Source of the DNA: Beverwykella pulmonaria
Taxonomy: Eukaryota > Ascomycota > Dothideomycetes > Pleosporales > Melanommataceae
Length of the DNA: 64,000 bases
Assembly: GCA_001599595.1 (NCBI GenBank)
Contig: BCHH01000002.1
Span: 844,390-908,389 of the forward strand
Direction of reading: 5' to 3'
In this document: positions 46,939-58,850 of the stretch, in pieces
How positions within the stretch are numbered: position 1 is the stretch's first letter
How the letters are laid out: the number at the start of each line of letters is the position of its first letter
Program-made: the position numbers and the translations under genes
The notes under the pieces: generated by a model
What the model was told of the DNA's origin: nothing
Seen by the model: the letters and a program-made list of their open reading frames with translations, nothing else
Databases searched by the model: none

Positions 46939-47302
46939 GTCTACGGCATCTCCGAGTCCGATGTCGAAAACGTCTACGACGCTGATACATTAATCAACTG
47001 GAGAAGGCATGTCTATCCGCATACGCTATGTCCGCTCAGAGCGAAAATAGTGTATAAATCAAGGCTGGGCCTTTGGTTACGGCGAACCATGCCCTGCTTA
47101 GCAGGTAATATATCTCATTCATGATTTCTACAAAGCTTACCTATCCCAAAATTCCCTACTCAACTCACATATCGACCACGTCGCCGCCGCGGAAGACTTT
47201 GAGACGCAATGGCGCTCTGAGCCTGTACTCGCCCATTATGAATTTCTGCTACTTTTCAGCTATGTTACATCGGCAACTGAGGGTTGCACAGACCCCGTCT
47301 AG
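46939..47302 (+). pseudogene. Coding-like remnant in two frames
   Basis: Block one (46939-47121) reads VYGISESDVENVYDADTLINWRRHVYPHTL... Block two (47111-47299) reads YLIHDFYKAYLSQN ... AAAEDFETQWRSEPVLAHYEFLLLFSYVT, in a frame shifted by one base, and ends at TAG 47300. Both look like protein by composition, but they lack a start codon and a usable intron between them. Probably a decayed gene; family not recognised. Confidence 0.35.
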
Positions 47303-47578
47303 CATTGTGTAGCCTGGAAGCTAGAGTGGATAACTGTAGCCCCCCTCTTGCATCCTGGATGCCATCTGATCCACCAGTGCCCTCAGACTTGGGCGACCTA
47401 CCAATCTCCATTTTCCTCTCTAAAGACAGCATCCGAACCAGCACCTTCGGCAACAGACCTCTATAAGTCTACGATATCACCTCCGAACTCTGCCTCTACA
47501 TCGGCGTTGTGAAACCTCACCCTTGACTACGACAGCAGGCAAACATGGAATGTGACGAGCTCTCGCGCATCCTTCTGT
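47303..47578. other. Spacer
   Basis: 3' flank of the CCDC174-like gene. Nothing recognised. Confidence 0.4.
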
Positions 47579-48613
47579 TCAGCCACCTTCTTCCTCCCTA
47601 CCGGTCGCCAACTCCCTCCCCAGCTCATCCAGAAACCGATCCGCCTTGTCCTTCGCCCTCTTCTCCTTGATCAACCTCTTCTTCTGCTCAATGAACTTCC
47701 TCCTCTCCTCTATCTTCTCCAACCTCTTCTGCCTCGCCTTTTCAGTCTCCTCCCTCTCCTTTTCCAGGCCCGACATCTGCGCCCTCCGTTCCTCCTCGTC
47801 CTTGGAGAACTGGAAGTACCCCGTGCCCCGCTGTCTCATCTCCTCGCGGCCGTCGAAGTGCACGTCTGGTGGCGGTGTAAGCTCTTTATCGCGCTTGGCG
47901 GCGAGCTCGGCCATTTGCTGCGCGATGGTGGAGTCGGGATTGAATGCCTCGGTCTGCACTGTATCTCCGTAGATGATGCCGCTTTGGGGCATACTCGGCC
48001 GCGCTGTAAATCGGTCGGGCTCGTCGGCAGCCTTGGTCTGCTGCTTCCGCTTCTCCCTCGCGGCCTCTGCTCGCGTGCCCTTGCGCGTGCGGCCGAACTC
48101 GTCGACGAACTCAACGAGTTCTTCCTCCGACTGCTGGGAATCCGAGTCCGACCCCGACTCTGCTGCGTCTGCGCCATTGTGCTTCTCTTGCTGCTCCGCC
48201 CACTTGGTGTCGAAATCCACCCCATATCTATCATCCAGATCCTCTATGTCCCCGCGCTTGAGCGCGTTATACAGCCGTGCCTTCTCCTCCATGCGCCTCT
48301 TGGTGCGCCGCCACGTGGCGTCATCCTCAGTCTTCTCCTCTGCCGTACGGCCGCGGTGTTTTTGCGCGAAGGAAGCGTCTTCGAGATCCTTGAGTGCGCG
48401 CTTCTTGACGTTCTTGTTGTGCGTGGAGAAGATGTCTTCTTTCTTTTGCCGGGAGCGGGCGGGCGCCGTTTTCGAGGGATCGGACGCGGAAGCTTTGATG
48501 AGCGAGGACAGCGCGGAGGAGAAGGCGACGGTACTGGAGCTGGAAATTTCTTTTGATTTGGTGCGGGATGTGGGGCGATGTTGGTTGTAGAGGTGCGCGT
48601 CTTTTGACGACAT
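47579..48613 (-). CDS. CCDC174-family (DUF4078) coiled-coil protein
   Basis: Single-exon protein of 344 residues, start ATG at 48613. It is strongly charged, with predicted coiled coils near both ends. The family signature is the conserved core EELVEFVDEFGRTRKGTRAEA (about residue 165-185), preceded by WRRTKRRMEEKARLYNALKRGDIED. The C-terminus has GTGYFQFSKDEEERRAQM and a long Lys/Glu helix (EKARQKRLEKIEERRKFIEQKKRLIKEKRAKDKADRFLDEL). Animal CCDC174 is a nuclear protein tied to the exon junction complex and splicing; the fungal role is not established. It is divergent from homoserine dehydrogenase across 345 bp. Confidence 0.85.
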   Translation of the reverse strand: MSSKDAHLYNQHRPTSRTKSKEISSSSTVAFSSALSSLIKASASDPSKTAPARSRQKKEDIFSTHNKNVKKRALKDLEDASFAQKHRGRTAEEKTEDDATWRRTKRRMEEKARLYNALKRGDIEDLDDRYGVDFDTKWAEQQEKHNGADAAESGSDSDSQQSEEELVEFVDEFGRTRKGTRAEAAREKRKQQTKAADEPDRFTARPSMPQSGIIYGDTVQTEAFNPDSTIAQQMAELAAKRDKELTPPPDVHFDGREEMRQRGTGYFQFSKDEEERRAQMSGLEKEREETEKARQKRLEKIEERRKFIEQKKRLIKEKRAKDKADRFLDELGRELATGREEEGG

Positions 48614-48958
48614 TTTCGCCGTCTACGTGGGATGTGGGATGTGTGTCGATCGCAGGTGGGAGACAGAGATGAGGTTGGTGATGTCGGTGGTGAGCTTGGA
48701 CGCGTCGCCGGCGGTCGGAGCTTGGCGATTGGCGGGGCACGTGCGGGGTGAATGTTTTATGCGACTGCGCAGCTATCCCACGACGAAGGCCGAAAAGCAA
48801 ACTGCTTGATCAGCATCGGCATCTGCGGAATCGGCGTCATTGTCTGATTCTTCATTTACTGAAGCTTCAAAAGGCCCTGGACTCGCTCCAATTCACATCA
48901 CCCCGTTCAATTGATTTATCATTCGATCCATCGCTGCCCAAGACGTGCGTCACCCAAA
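48614..48958. promoter_or_regulatory. Divergent promoter CCDC174-like/homoserine dehydrogenase
   Basis: A 345-bp spacer between two divergent ATGs. Homoserine dehydrogenase genes are commonly under Gcn4/CpcA control, but I see no clear TGASTCA site. TCATTGTCTGATTC near 48837 is only a partial match. Confidence 0.45.
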
Positions 48959-50132
48959 ATGCCTCTCCCACGCCAGGTCTTCATCGCAGTAATCGGTAGC
49001 CTTCCCTAAGACTTTCCCTACTCAATTGCCTTCTCATCTATCTCTAGGCGCTGGAGGCGTCGGAAAAGCCTTCCTCTCCCAATTGGCCAAACTCGCATCC
49101 AACCTCTCTCGCTCGCCCTCTGCCCCAACCCACATCTCGCTGATCTGGCTCTCCACATCCAAAAAAGCCATCTACCACTCCGACTACAAAGCCCTCAGCA
49201 GCTGGGAGTCCGAGCTCTCCGCCTCCACCGCGCCACCCCTCCCCCTCCCCGAGCTCGCAGAGTACCTCGCCAAGGCCCCTAGCAAGGTGATCCTCGTGGA
49301 CAATACCTCGAACCAGGATGTTGCAGACGCGTACCCGCTTTTCCTAAAGAAGGGAATCTCCATCGTGACCCCCAACAAAAAGGCCTTCTCCTCCACCTTC
49401 GCCCTCTGGAAATCCATCTTCGACGCCGCAGGCAACGGCAACGGCAACGGCAACGGGGGCTATGTCTTCCACGAGTCGTCCGTCGGCGCGGGGCTCCCCG
49501 TAATCTCCACCCTGAAAGAACTGGTCGAGACTGGCGACGAAGTTCTCAAGATCGAGGGCGTATTCAGCGGCACCATGAGCTTCCTCTTCAACTCCTTCCA
49601 ACCCACTTCTGGCGGCGGCGGAAAGTTTTCCGCCGAAGTAAAGACGGCCAAGGAGAAAGGGTTCACCGAACCGGATCCTCGAGACGACCTGAACGGCCTA
49701 GACGTAGCCCGAAAACTCACCATCCTCGCGCGCCTCGCCGGCCTAGAAATCGAATCGCCCACCTCCTTCCCCGTCCAGTCTCTCATACCAAAAGAGCTCG
49801 AGTCTTGTACCTCGGGCGACGACTTCCTAGCCCGTCTCCCTGAATTCGACGCACAGATGGACGAGCTGAAAGCTAGCGCCGAGAAAGAGGACAAAGTGGT
49901 GAGGTTCGTGGGCAGTGTCGATGTGCCCAAGGGGGAGGTAAAAGTTGGGCTGGAGAAGTTCGACAAGAGCCATCCGATTGCTGCACTCAAGGGGAGCGAT
50001 AATATCATTGCGTTTTACACGAAGAGGTATGGGGATAATCCGCTTATTATCCAGGGCGCCGGAGCAGGCGGAGAGGTCACAGCCATGGGGGTTACGGGCG
50101 ATTTGATCAAGGTGTTAAGGTTGTTGCAATGA
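48959..50132 (+). CDS. HOM6: Homoserine dehydrogenase
   Basis: NAD(P)H-dependent enzyme that reduces aspartate semialdehyde to homoserine, the branch to threonine and methionine. Two exons: 48959-48995 (12 codons plus one base) and 49048-50132, with a 52-nt intron inside the nucleotide-binding glycine motif (VIG|GAGGVGKAFL), give 373 residues. Further hallmarks: KKGISIVTPNKKAFSS, HESSVGAGLPVISTLKELVETGDEVLKIEGVFSGTMSFLFN, and the substrate region GFTEPDPRDDLNGLDVARKLTILAR with its Asp and Lys residues. The C-terminal strand has GAGAGGEVTAMGV. It is a stand-alone enzyme without an aspartokinase part, as in fungi. A (GGCAAC)n-like Gly/Asn tract near 49435 is a small low-complexity insertion. 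Confidence 0.96.
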
Positions 50133-50492
50133 GGTGGGAACATGGTAAGGGTTCGAGGTCAAAATGGCGCTTGTGGCAGATGCTGAAGCCTTAGATAGCC
50201 TGGGTTAGATAAAATGAACTGATCTGAGGGACTGGTGCTAGAATGATTATGGACCCCTACAAGTTTGAAATTAGCGAGTCGACAATCAGTTGCTCACGAC
50301 AACTCACATATCGCGCAGACACTCCACACTTCAACAAGTGAAGTCAAGGCAGTCAAGTCTCAAGTTTATATTACCATTAACCATGGCCCACTCTCAATCC
50401 CCAACCGCTATGCCGAAAAGACAAAATATACACACACAAGTACCCAGAGAGTCCCCCCATATGAACACTACAGATGCCTGACAAGCAACCCC
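50133..50492. other. Convergent spacer HOM6/ATG11
   Basis: 3' ends of two convergent genes. No further feature. Confidence 0.5.
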
Positions 50493-53400
50493 TCACTTCC
50501 TCCCCTTGGAACTCTGATAACTAATATCGACCTGAAAAAGACTATCCCAAATGCTCCCCTTCCTCTCTCTCGGCACTGCTTTCTTCGGGCTACCGTTATT
50601 CGATGGACTCTCGCTCCTAGTCAGATCACTCGAACTACCAACTCTGGATTTCGACGGTGAAGCAGTCGGCGTAGCCTTCAAAACACTATTGCTCAGATTT
50701 GACGGGCCAGAAATAGATGCCTTTCGCGGAGATGGATCTTGTGTTTTTATTTGCGTGGGTGGGAATTTGAGGTTTGGAGATGGAGACTGCAAGACGTTAG
50801 TGAGTGTAGTGAAGGGATTAGGGAGCTTAGGCGGATGTACAAGCAAGCCCCTAAGGTCCCCAAAGAAGGTCTTTCCGAACCTCGTCCTGGCCCTCGAGCA
50901 ACCTATCCACTGCACTCGAAGTTGCATCACCGCTGGCCTCGCTCTCCCTCAGATGGCTAGGCCCAGGACCACCGGCCGGACTCGCGCCCCTGGTTGCTGT
51001 GGTCGAGTTTGCGCCCGATTCTGCATTCTCGCTAGTGGGAAGGACTTCGTTGGAGTTGCGGCTTACGACTGGTACGCTCTTGCGACTCGTTCCGCTGCTG
51101 CGTCGGCTGTCAAGGCTCTTTCCGAGCGTTTTGGCGGGATCGTTGGACGCTTTTTTCTTCGTCATTTCCATCTGGCCTTGTCCTACTATGCGTGCGCTGG
51201 CAACGGTGCTCTTGCCTAGTCCCGGGGTACCTGGTGCTCCGGGCTTCTCCTCGGCGGCGTCTAGCAAGTACCACCTCAGGCCATCGGAAAGCTCGAATGG
51301 GTTGTCGTCTTCGAACGAGACTGCGCTGTTCGACGTGACGGAACGGCCATCTAGAGATGCCCTGCCTGTTGTACCATCAAGAGTTTTCGAGAGATCCACG
51401 ATACGCTCCTCAACTTTGGAAATCCGCGCCACGAGCCATTCTCTTCCATGAAGCTTGTGCGAATCTTGCTCGCGGAGGAAGTAGTGCGGCGCACCAACAT
51501 TGAATGCAGCCCAAGGACGAGTGGCCTGGTTTCTCGTTGGCAAGAAGAGAGCAAGATCGCCCTCCTTAAAAGAACGGAATGCAATCTTCTCATGGGCGTC
51601 TGCTTGGAACCGATGAGCCTTGTCCCTGTATGCGCGTGCTTCCTTCTGCCATTTGCGCGCTGTGTGTTCCATATCCCGCATACGTTTCGAGACAGCCTCG
51701 CTGAAAATGTCAACGTTGAAGCGGTTGAGCGTGTCTAGGAGTTCGTGATAGCGCTGGTCTTCCTCTTCCGGCTTTGTAGATTCAGACCATTGGAGGAAGG
51801 AAAGCTCGTCATAGTCTTCTAGATGTCGTTTAAGCGGAGTCGGAGACGGCGTGGTCACACTACGTGCAAGACCGTTGACGTCGCCCATGACTGTACTACC
51901 GCTTATCTTGGACATGCGTTGCAGAACCATAACGCCGTCTTCGTAGGTAATGACAAAACCCAATGTCTCAAGAAGACGGAGGAGGCGATCGTGTTGCGAA
52001 TACAGCCGGTGACTTAGATCTTTCGCCCGGATCGACCGCTGGTGGGCTTGCGAAGAATCGACCTCTTCAAATTTAGTGACTTTCTTTTGCAAATGCGTAA
52101 GTTCGACATCGAGACTATTCGCGTGTGACTTCGACTCGGCGAGCTCGACTTGCAACTGTCCCACTTTCGATTCCTCGTCGGCTACGCGTTTTCTCAGGGC
52201 TTCAGAGCCTGTCTCGCCTTCAGCAAATTTATTCCTCAATTCGCGCAGATGCCCACGCTGCTCCTCCAGTTCCTCGGCGAGGGATGCACATTTGGCCTTT
52301 TCCATATCTAGTTGCTCTCGCAATGAGATAGCCTCAGTCTCCTCTTTGCTCAGCTTGGATTTCAGCTCCGTCTCCTGCTCTTGGGCCCTTGTACGGGTAG
52401 TCTCGTTCTCCGACTGAGCCATAGCAACTGCTTGCTGTAACTCCTGCTGATAAGTGAGAGACCGCAGTGCCAGATCTTCGAGCTGAGTAATGAGTGCAGA
52501 ATGGTCCTCAGGTACGCTGGTTTCGGGAGACAAGCGGTTGAAAGCCACGGACAGCGATTCGTAGTGCTGGGCCTCGGCGCCCTTGCGCTCTTCGAGCTCG
52601 GTCTCTAATTCAGCGATCCGCTTGCTCGCCTGTTTGCCTTGATCTGCGGATTCTTTGCGAACCTTTTCGAGTTCGTGTCCTAGTTCTTGAATTTTTGTAT
52701 CAACGCCAGTTCGTTCGTTATCACGACTTCCCAAGACACGATCTAGCTCATCTTCGGCCTCCTCAATCTTGCTCTTGTAACTCTGAATTTCATCCTCAAG
52801 CGATCTTCGCTCGCCAGCGAATTCTTTTTGCTGGGCCTTCATATTCTCCATGATGTTCTCCTTTGTAGAAACGGCTTCCTCGACTTGGCGTTTGAGCTCT
52901 GCTTCCTCCGCCTTCTTAGCCTGTGCCTCTTTCTCCAAGTTTGCTCGTGCTTCCTTTTCCGCTGCCAGTTCTTGCTCAAGACGTACGATGCGACGCTTTT
53001 CGTCTTGTCCTTGGTTGGTTGAGAATCGTCGCGAGGAAATTGAGGATCGCCGTGACAGTTCTTCCTGAGGCCGTGGGGATGCCGTCTCGAGGGTCGGCGT
53101 TGATGGATCTGCAGGACTCTGTGGGCCGAATGAAGGCATGCCTCCGATTGAGAGTCTGCTAACATGGTTCTGGCGATGAAGCAAGTCTTCAAGGCGTCTA
53201 ACGCGACTCTTTGAGCCTTTCAGCTCGTCCTCGAGCTTCGTGTTTGCTTCTTTTAAGACTCGTAGCTCATCGTCTCCTCTTACTAAGAGCTGTGACCCCC
53301 TCCCGAAAGCAGGTTCGTGAACACTGCCCATCTTGAAATTTTTCGCGCGCTTGACTTGCTGCTTAGTCGGCCGATCTAGATCTTTGATTGCCTGTGTGAG

Positions 53401-54974
53401 GGCCTCGGTCTCCGATCCTTGCCCATCAAGCGTTTGCAAAACTTTGAGATATTCTTGCAGATCTTCACGCGTAACAGTCGGCCAGCTAGTCTTCTGGGAG
53501 TGTACATTCATCTCGAAGCCGAGCATGTTGCCCTGAACGGCTTCAATATTGATGACATCCGCGATCGGCTTCAGCCACCTCTTTCTTCGTCGCTCTTCTT
53601 CCTCCTGAAATCCCGCCATTTCTTCCGCAAGCGACGACGTATCCTTCTTCATCTTCTCCATCCATTCGCGCCTCCGGACCGCCTCAAGCAAGAGGGTGCC
53701 GTATATGTAGGGAAGTCTGCTGACCAGGGATAAGAGTTCAAATGCAGCGACGCCCTCTTCGGGAATGTTGATGGATTCGAGTTCTGCGCCGAGGGTAGAG
53801 ATGGCGGACTCGATCGAAGCAATGCTTCGCATGCTATCCACTGCGTTTTGGATAGCCAAATTCTTCTGCTCCACAGACCTCCGCACAAGATCGCTCATCT
53901 CAGCGCTATATTCCTTGATAGCTGGCAGGAAGTTCCGCGTGTGCAGTAGAGCCATCTTCGAGACTTGAGCCACCGACTTGGAATTTGCAGGCAGTCCCAC
54001 TACGTGCTCGAAGTCCGACTCCACCTTCTTTGCAACCGCGTCTATTTCGTTGTACAGCCGGACAGGCTCTTCTGTATCATCGACGAGTGACCGGCTCTGA
54101 CTCTGGCCAATGGCACCAAGCAGTTCATTGTAGTCTGCGGCAATCTTCTCGAGCTGCGCTCCCATGCCAGTCATGCGCTTCGCGAACGATTCCCGTACGC
54201 GCTTGCTCACAACCGTAGCCCCTCTCACGTCTTCCACATCGAGGTACTCTTGAAGTGTAGTTGCCCGATTCGGGGGCGTTTTCTTTCCAGCCTGCGCCGA
54301 CCGAACTTCCTTGGCCAGAAATTGCACGAATTCGGCCTTCGCAGGTATGGACCCCAGTTGTCCGAAGTCGGCGTCCAACCGCCGCAGGTTGTCGCCCGTT
54401 TCCTTCTCGACACCGTCGAACCATTCCTTCGCTGCCTGATGTTTCTGTTCCAGGCCACGGATATGCGAATCGTGATTTCCCACCGCAATCTGGGTTCCTT
54501 TCTCGATCGTTGCCTGTTCCGCGAAATATTTCGAAGCTACTCTAGACATGGACTGGGACCTCTCGAGGACAGAAAAGGCCCAGTCGCGGCGCGATTGGAA
54601 GAGAGTCTGCCATGCGCGGAGATCGGTATGGCTGGAGAGCGTGTCGGGTGGGTCGTCGGGGGCGAAAGGATCAGGGAGCGGAATCGGAGAGAGGGTGGAT
54701 TGGGTGCCATTTGAAAGCTCACGGTTGTAGACGAATATCTCCTTCTGCAACACCACATTAGCTTCGGGTGGAGAATAAGGTCGTAGTGTCTCACCTCAGT
54801 GAGTAGAGCTTGCAGCTTGACATGTTTTCCGCGCGGCGTGAGGAGGATCTGGTATTCAGGCGGTATCTCTGTAGCTTCAGAAATCCAGTGCTTCAGGGCT
54901 TCTACCGAGTTGAAGCCGACGGGATCAGCGTCGAGGCGCTGGCCCGTATGAGCCACAGCAATCTGCAGTGACAT
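50493..54974 (-). CDS. ATG11: Autophagy-related protein 11 (selective autophagy scaffold)
   Basis: Large coiled-coil scaffold that recruits cargo receptors and the Atg1 complex for selective autophagy such as pexophagy and mitophagy. Exon 1 (54974-54795) encodes the ubiquitin-like N-terminus MSLQIAVAHTGQRLDADP...LLTPRGKHVKLQALLTE; a 50-nt intron follows, then exon 2 (54744 to about 50881) beginning KEIFVYNRELS. The middle has the FIP200/Atg17-like domain, long heptads (about residues 530-930), and the Atg11 C-terminal domain with RPWAAFNVGAPHYFL and EWLVARISKVEERIVDLS. The last exon (about 50825-50493) ends KGSIWDSLFQVDISY, the typical Atg11 tail. The last intron is uncertain: donor gttcgg at 50880 is weak, and acceptors at 50826 or nearer 50775 both keep frame. 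With the first, 1458 residues result. Divergent from CENP-H. Confidence 0.93.
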
Positions 54975-55203
54975 TCGGAGAGCCCTCCAACTGTGCAGGC
55001 GCCTGTTGCGACAGGACTTTGGGAGAAGTGGGAGCAGTCAAAGGTGAGGCGTGAGCGTGGGCAGGAGATGCCGCCAAGGCATCTATGTACAGGGATTATG
55101 CCCACAGACCACCTGCGATGCATGTGTGAAAGGAAAACGATCAGATGCATGGCATCACAGAACTATCTTGCTCGCTTCCTATCTGCATCTTCCGGTTTGC
55201 CCC
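54975..55203. promoter_or_regulatory. Divergent promoter ATG11/CENP-H
   Basis: Only 229 bp lie between the divergent starts, so both promoters must overlap. No site assigned. Confidence 0.45.
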
Positions 55204-56068
55204 ATGGATGCAGGAAACGACACTCTCATGGAAGACGCGGCGCCAGCTCCGCAGAATCCAAACGACTATTCGGATCTTCTGCAGACGAACCACAGCGACG
55301 CGTTCGCGTTTTCGAATACAGAGAAGCTCGCCCTCCAGCTTTATGACCAGCTACGCGAGCTGGAGCTGCAGCGGAGCCTCTTGGAGGCGCAGGAGGCAGG
55401 CACGTACCGCGTTCATGCGGATCTGTGCACTTGATCGCGGGACTAACTTGTATGCAGCACACGTGCCAGCTGTCTCGGCACTATCAGACGATGTCTTAGA
55501 AGAGCAGCTGAGAGTGGCCCAGCGCGAGGCCATGGAAGCAAAGGCAGAGTACGAGCTGCGGAACAGAATATCCCACAATGTGCTGGTGATGGATCCTGTT
55601 CTAAAAGCCGTCCATGGGGGTGAGCACACAGACTACGTCGAGAAGTGAGCTTGTCGGCCCGTTTTCACGATCAATTTAACAAAATACAGACGCATTCTGC
55701 CACTAATAACAGAGAATGACGTGGTTTCCATGCTCCACGACTCTTTAGCCGCAAAGCTATCATCTCTCACACATACTCTGAGTGATGCCGAACGCGGAAA
55801 CGTAACCGCCAATGAGAAGAACAGCGAACTCTCCCGGACACTTCTCGCGCTTGCAGAAGAAACGAAGGTTCAATCAACGGAGGATATCGAAAACCCCCGG
55901 CTCCGCGATCAGGTAAAGATAGTGGAAAAGGAGGTGAAAGAGCTTCGAAGAAAAATAAAAACTATGAAAGGTCTCGTATCGGGAACGATAGTTGGTAGTG
56001 GTGTCGACTGGGCTGACGATGAGGAGTTGTGCGCGCTTGTAATGGATAATGATAATGATGATTGGTGA
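55204..56068 (+). CDS. Kinetochore protein CENP-H (Fta3-type)
   Basis: Subunit of the inner kinetochore CCAN/Ctf19-type complex. Three exons: 55204-55399, 55458-55644 and 55690-56068 give 253 residues. An acidic N-terminus precedes coiled coils (EKLALQLYDQLRELELQRSLLEAQEA, LEEQLRVAQREAMEAKAEYELRNRI). The CENP-H C-terminal domain has the typical ending RDQVKIVEKEVKELRRKIKTMKGLVSGTIVGSGVDWADDEELCALVMDND. The first intron has a GC donor (gcag|gcacgt) with a gactaac branch site and a tgcag acceptor. No GT donor nearby joins the two conserved parts in frame. The second intron is 45 nt, GT-AG. Confidence 0.9.
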
Positions 56069-58377
56069 GCGTGTTTGCGGCAATTCAGACTCGCGAGATC
56101 AGTTTAAGGCACTCAAGAACCTACAAATGCAGCTCTATAAGGGACAGATCGAGAAGATTGTGCTTCATGTAACAAGTTTATGGTTTGAAGGTGTCAAAGA
56201 CAAGCTGTTTAGTCCCTTCGATAAGAAGTGGAAAGCGCTTCACTTCATCTTGGCCAGGCATACTCTACTCGTGTGGACGCGTACCTGATTTGATTGGATA
56301 AGTTACGCAAAGTGTGAAGTTTTAAACGACGAAAAGGTAACATTTGACTAATCACAGAGAGGACCACATCGATGCGTGCGTGTTTGAAGGTTGTTTGTGC
56401 TACTGTGAGCTACCTCTAGGAAGCAAGTTCTGTACTCAGCTATTGCGTCTGCGTTTGGTGGGATAAACTCACAAAAGCACCAAAGTCGGTGTCGTACCCC
56501 GCACGAATGAAGTCTTTCTCCGACAAGCCATGCCGGTGAAAACTCCCTAGGTCTGGGAGGAGTGTGATCCCAGGTGCTGAAGTTCTTTGCAGCGCCATGA
56601 TGAAGCTGGATTGACGTTTTGTACATTACCGGCCATCTAGCAATGGCCCCTTGCCATTACTAATCCTAAATTAGGCGGTTGTCCACTTGAATCAGTGTGG
56701 AGGCACCCGACTTTGGAGAGTGACAGACTATATTCTTATCTCGAAAGAAAAACAACAAAGACATGTCTTCACCTGTTGGTATGTTTGGTCAATGTAGTCA
56801 ACAAGGAGCTTTGCAGAGAATTGATGGCGTTGGGTTGAGATGCCCATTATTGTTTTCCTCTGCCTGCGCCCAAGGTGGAGGGTTGCCCACCAAACATCGA
56901 GCGCGTCCCCCCTCAAACCTTGGAATTCGATGAGATCATTCTTTTTGTTTCGCGGAACAAGACGGCTTTCTTTGATTGTACGCGTTCTGGGGCTCAAACA
57001 ATTGCCGATCAGTGTCTGCGCTCAAACAGCTGTCTCAAGGGTGGTGTGAGGTGACCTTGATGTTTGCAGCAACCCTTTTGCAGCGCATTGGGCCTCCTCA
57101 TTAAGAAGTGCTGACTTGTAGGCCGCGCGATGTGCAGCGTCTCACAGGATTCAGGCCCAGTTGCCGAGAACATTCTCGACTGTTCGGGGGGGCCATCAGT
57201 GGGCAAGCTGCACGGCGGCGGAAGCGGGCCCGTCCTACTTACGCGGAGGGGGCAGAGGGCAGTCCTGCTTGGAGCAGAGATTCAGCCAGCCGCCCTGGCA
57301 TAAGATGAGATAACGTCGACGCAGCCCGCAGAGAATAATTTCAGGCAGGGCGAATGGCACAGCCCAATTGTCTGCCTGCAATATAACGGGCCACATGAAA
57401 CCAGCTACCAGGAATGCGCGTTGCTGTGGAAAGGAGGGGTGGTTACAGAGCGGTGTCTATGAGCACACCTCACGGCATCATCCAGCCTCGAGCGCGCGTC
57501 TGCAGTGGACGTAGGACAGGAGAAGAGCGGAGACGGCGCAAGAGCCGTGCAGTGCAGCAGGGCGCACAGTCGCTCTCGTTAACTCTCGCGATCGCAGGCG
57601 TGGTTGGTGTGGTGGAATGCGGCGACCCCTTCCCAAGGTGGGCGGCTTTGTTTGGGTTGGAGCACACACGTGATGGACGTATTGGGGCAGGTGCGGTTTG
57701 GCTGCAGTCCCCGTTCTCCGGCCACTTTGTTAAGGGAGCTCGCACTCCCCTCAGCGCTGCCCGCCCTCTCTCTCTGCGCTCCTCACACAACTCTCTCATA
57801 CAAACCCGTCCGCCATAGAAACTTCGCGCCCACCACCACTTGGTACGTTCTCGCCTATCTTTGCGTGCAGCGCTTTGCTGCCAGCAACCCCCAACACTAC
57901 TGCACCTTTTATTTCACGCGTCTGGCGCTTTATTCACGCGTCAGGTCGCTTTGCGCCTCTAATTTCATCACCTTCAGACTCGCATTGCGTCTTGCTTTCT
58001 TGTTGCTCGCCGTCACCGATACTCACTACCAGGCGCATACTGACCGCCATATAGACTTTCATCGAGCACCAGGTTTTTTCTCTACAACAACACCTACTGT
58101 GAGTATTGCAACCTTCCTATATCCTTCAATCGCGCATTTTCGCGACGCATCGTGGTGTTTTGCGACCGAGTCACCTCACGCGCGAACCAAAGCACAGCGA
58201 TCCGCCGCATGTCACTTGTGTACTCCCCACAACTGCCAACGTCAACTCCAGCGGTTTCACCCTCTTTGACATCTCACCGCCTCCAAACTATGCCTTATTG
58301 TCTTCTTTGGCTTATTCTTTCTCTTACCTTTATTTACCCTGCAACTGGTCCTAACATCTTGCTCCAGACCTACCATT
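56069..58377. other. Intergenic, 2.3 kb, leader of NHP6
   Basis: No gene supported; overlapping frames at 56348-56626 and 57414-58269 lack motifs. The last 600 bp, C/T-rich with CTCTCTCTGCGCTCC-like tracts, look like the promoter and long leader of the Nhp6 gene. Confidence 0.45.
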
Positions 58378-58850
58378 ATGCCTAAGGAAAAGAGCACCAG
58401 AGCCAGGCCCAAGGGCAAAGAGCCTGCCGGCGGCAAGAAGAAGAAGGGTGAGTTTGCTGCTGCCATCCCTCATCGAAATCTGCTCTAACTGCTGTAGACC
58501 CTAACGCGCCTAAGCGTGGTCTTTCCGCATACATGTTTTTCGCCAATGACCAACGCGACAAGGTCCGTGAAGACAACCCAGGAATCAAGTTTGGTAAGTC
58601 AGCGCACAAACTCACGTTCCTGTCATCTCTCTAACAATCACCAAGGTGAGGTCGGCAAGCAGCTCGGAGAGAAGTGGAAAGCTCTTAGCGAGAAGCAACG
58701 CCAACCGTACGAGGCCAAGGCCGCCGCTGACAAGAAGCGGTATGAAGAGGAAAAGGCCGCATATGCCGTAAGTTTTATCCTTGACATCAGCATTAAACCC
58801 GTACTAATTCCATTAAGAATGCTGCCGAGGAAGAGGAAGAGTCCGAGTAG
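58378..58850 (+). CDS. NHP6: Non-histone chromosomal protein 6 (HMG-box)
   Basis: Small HMG-box protein that bends DNA without sequence preference and works with FACT and SWI/SNF. Four exons: 58378-58447, 58498-58593, 58646-58767 and 58818-58850 give 106 residues. A basic N-terminus ([94 protein letters not shown] pattern, shown here by its blocks [16 protein letters not shown] and [19 protein letters not shown]) is followed by a short acidic tail (AAEEEEESE). The first exon is basic only, as in other fungi. All introns are 50-52 nt GT-AG. High confidence. Confidence 0.95.

Noticed and set aside
47552..48556. 334-codon plus-strand frame, Leu-rich
   Set aside because: Antisense shadow of the Lys/Glu-rich CCDC174-like gene; the Leu runs come from reading its Glu and Lys codons backwards.
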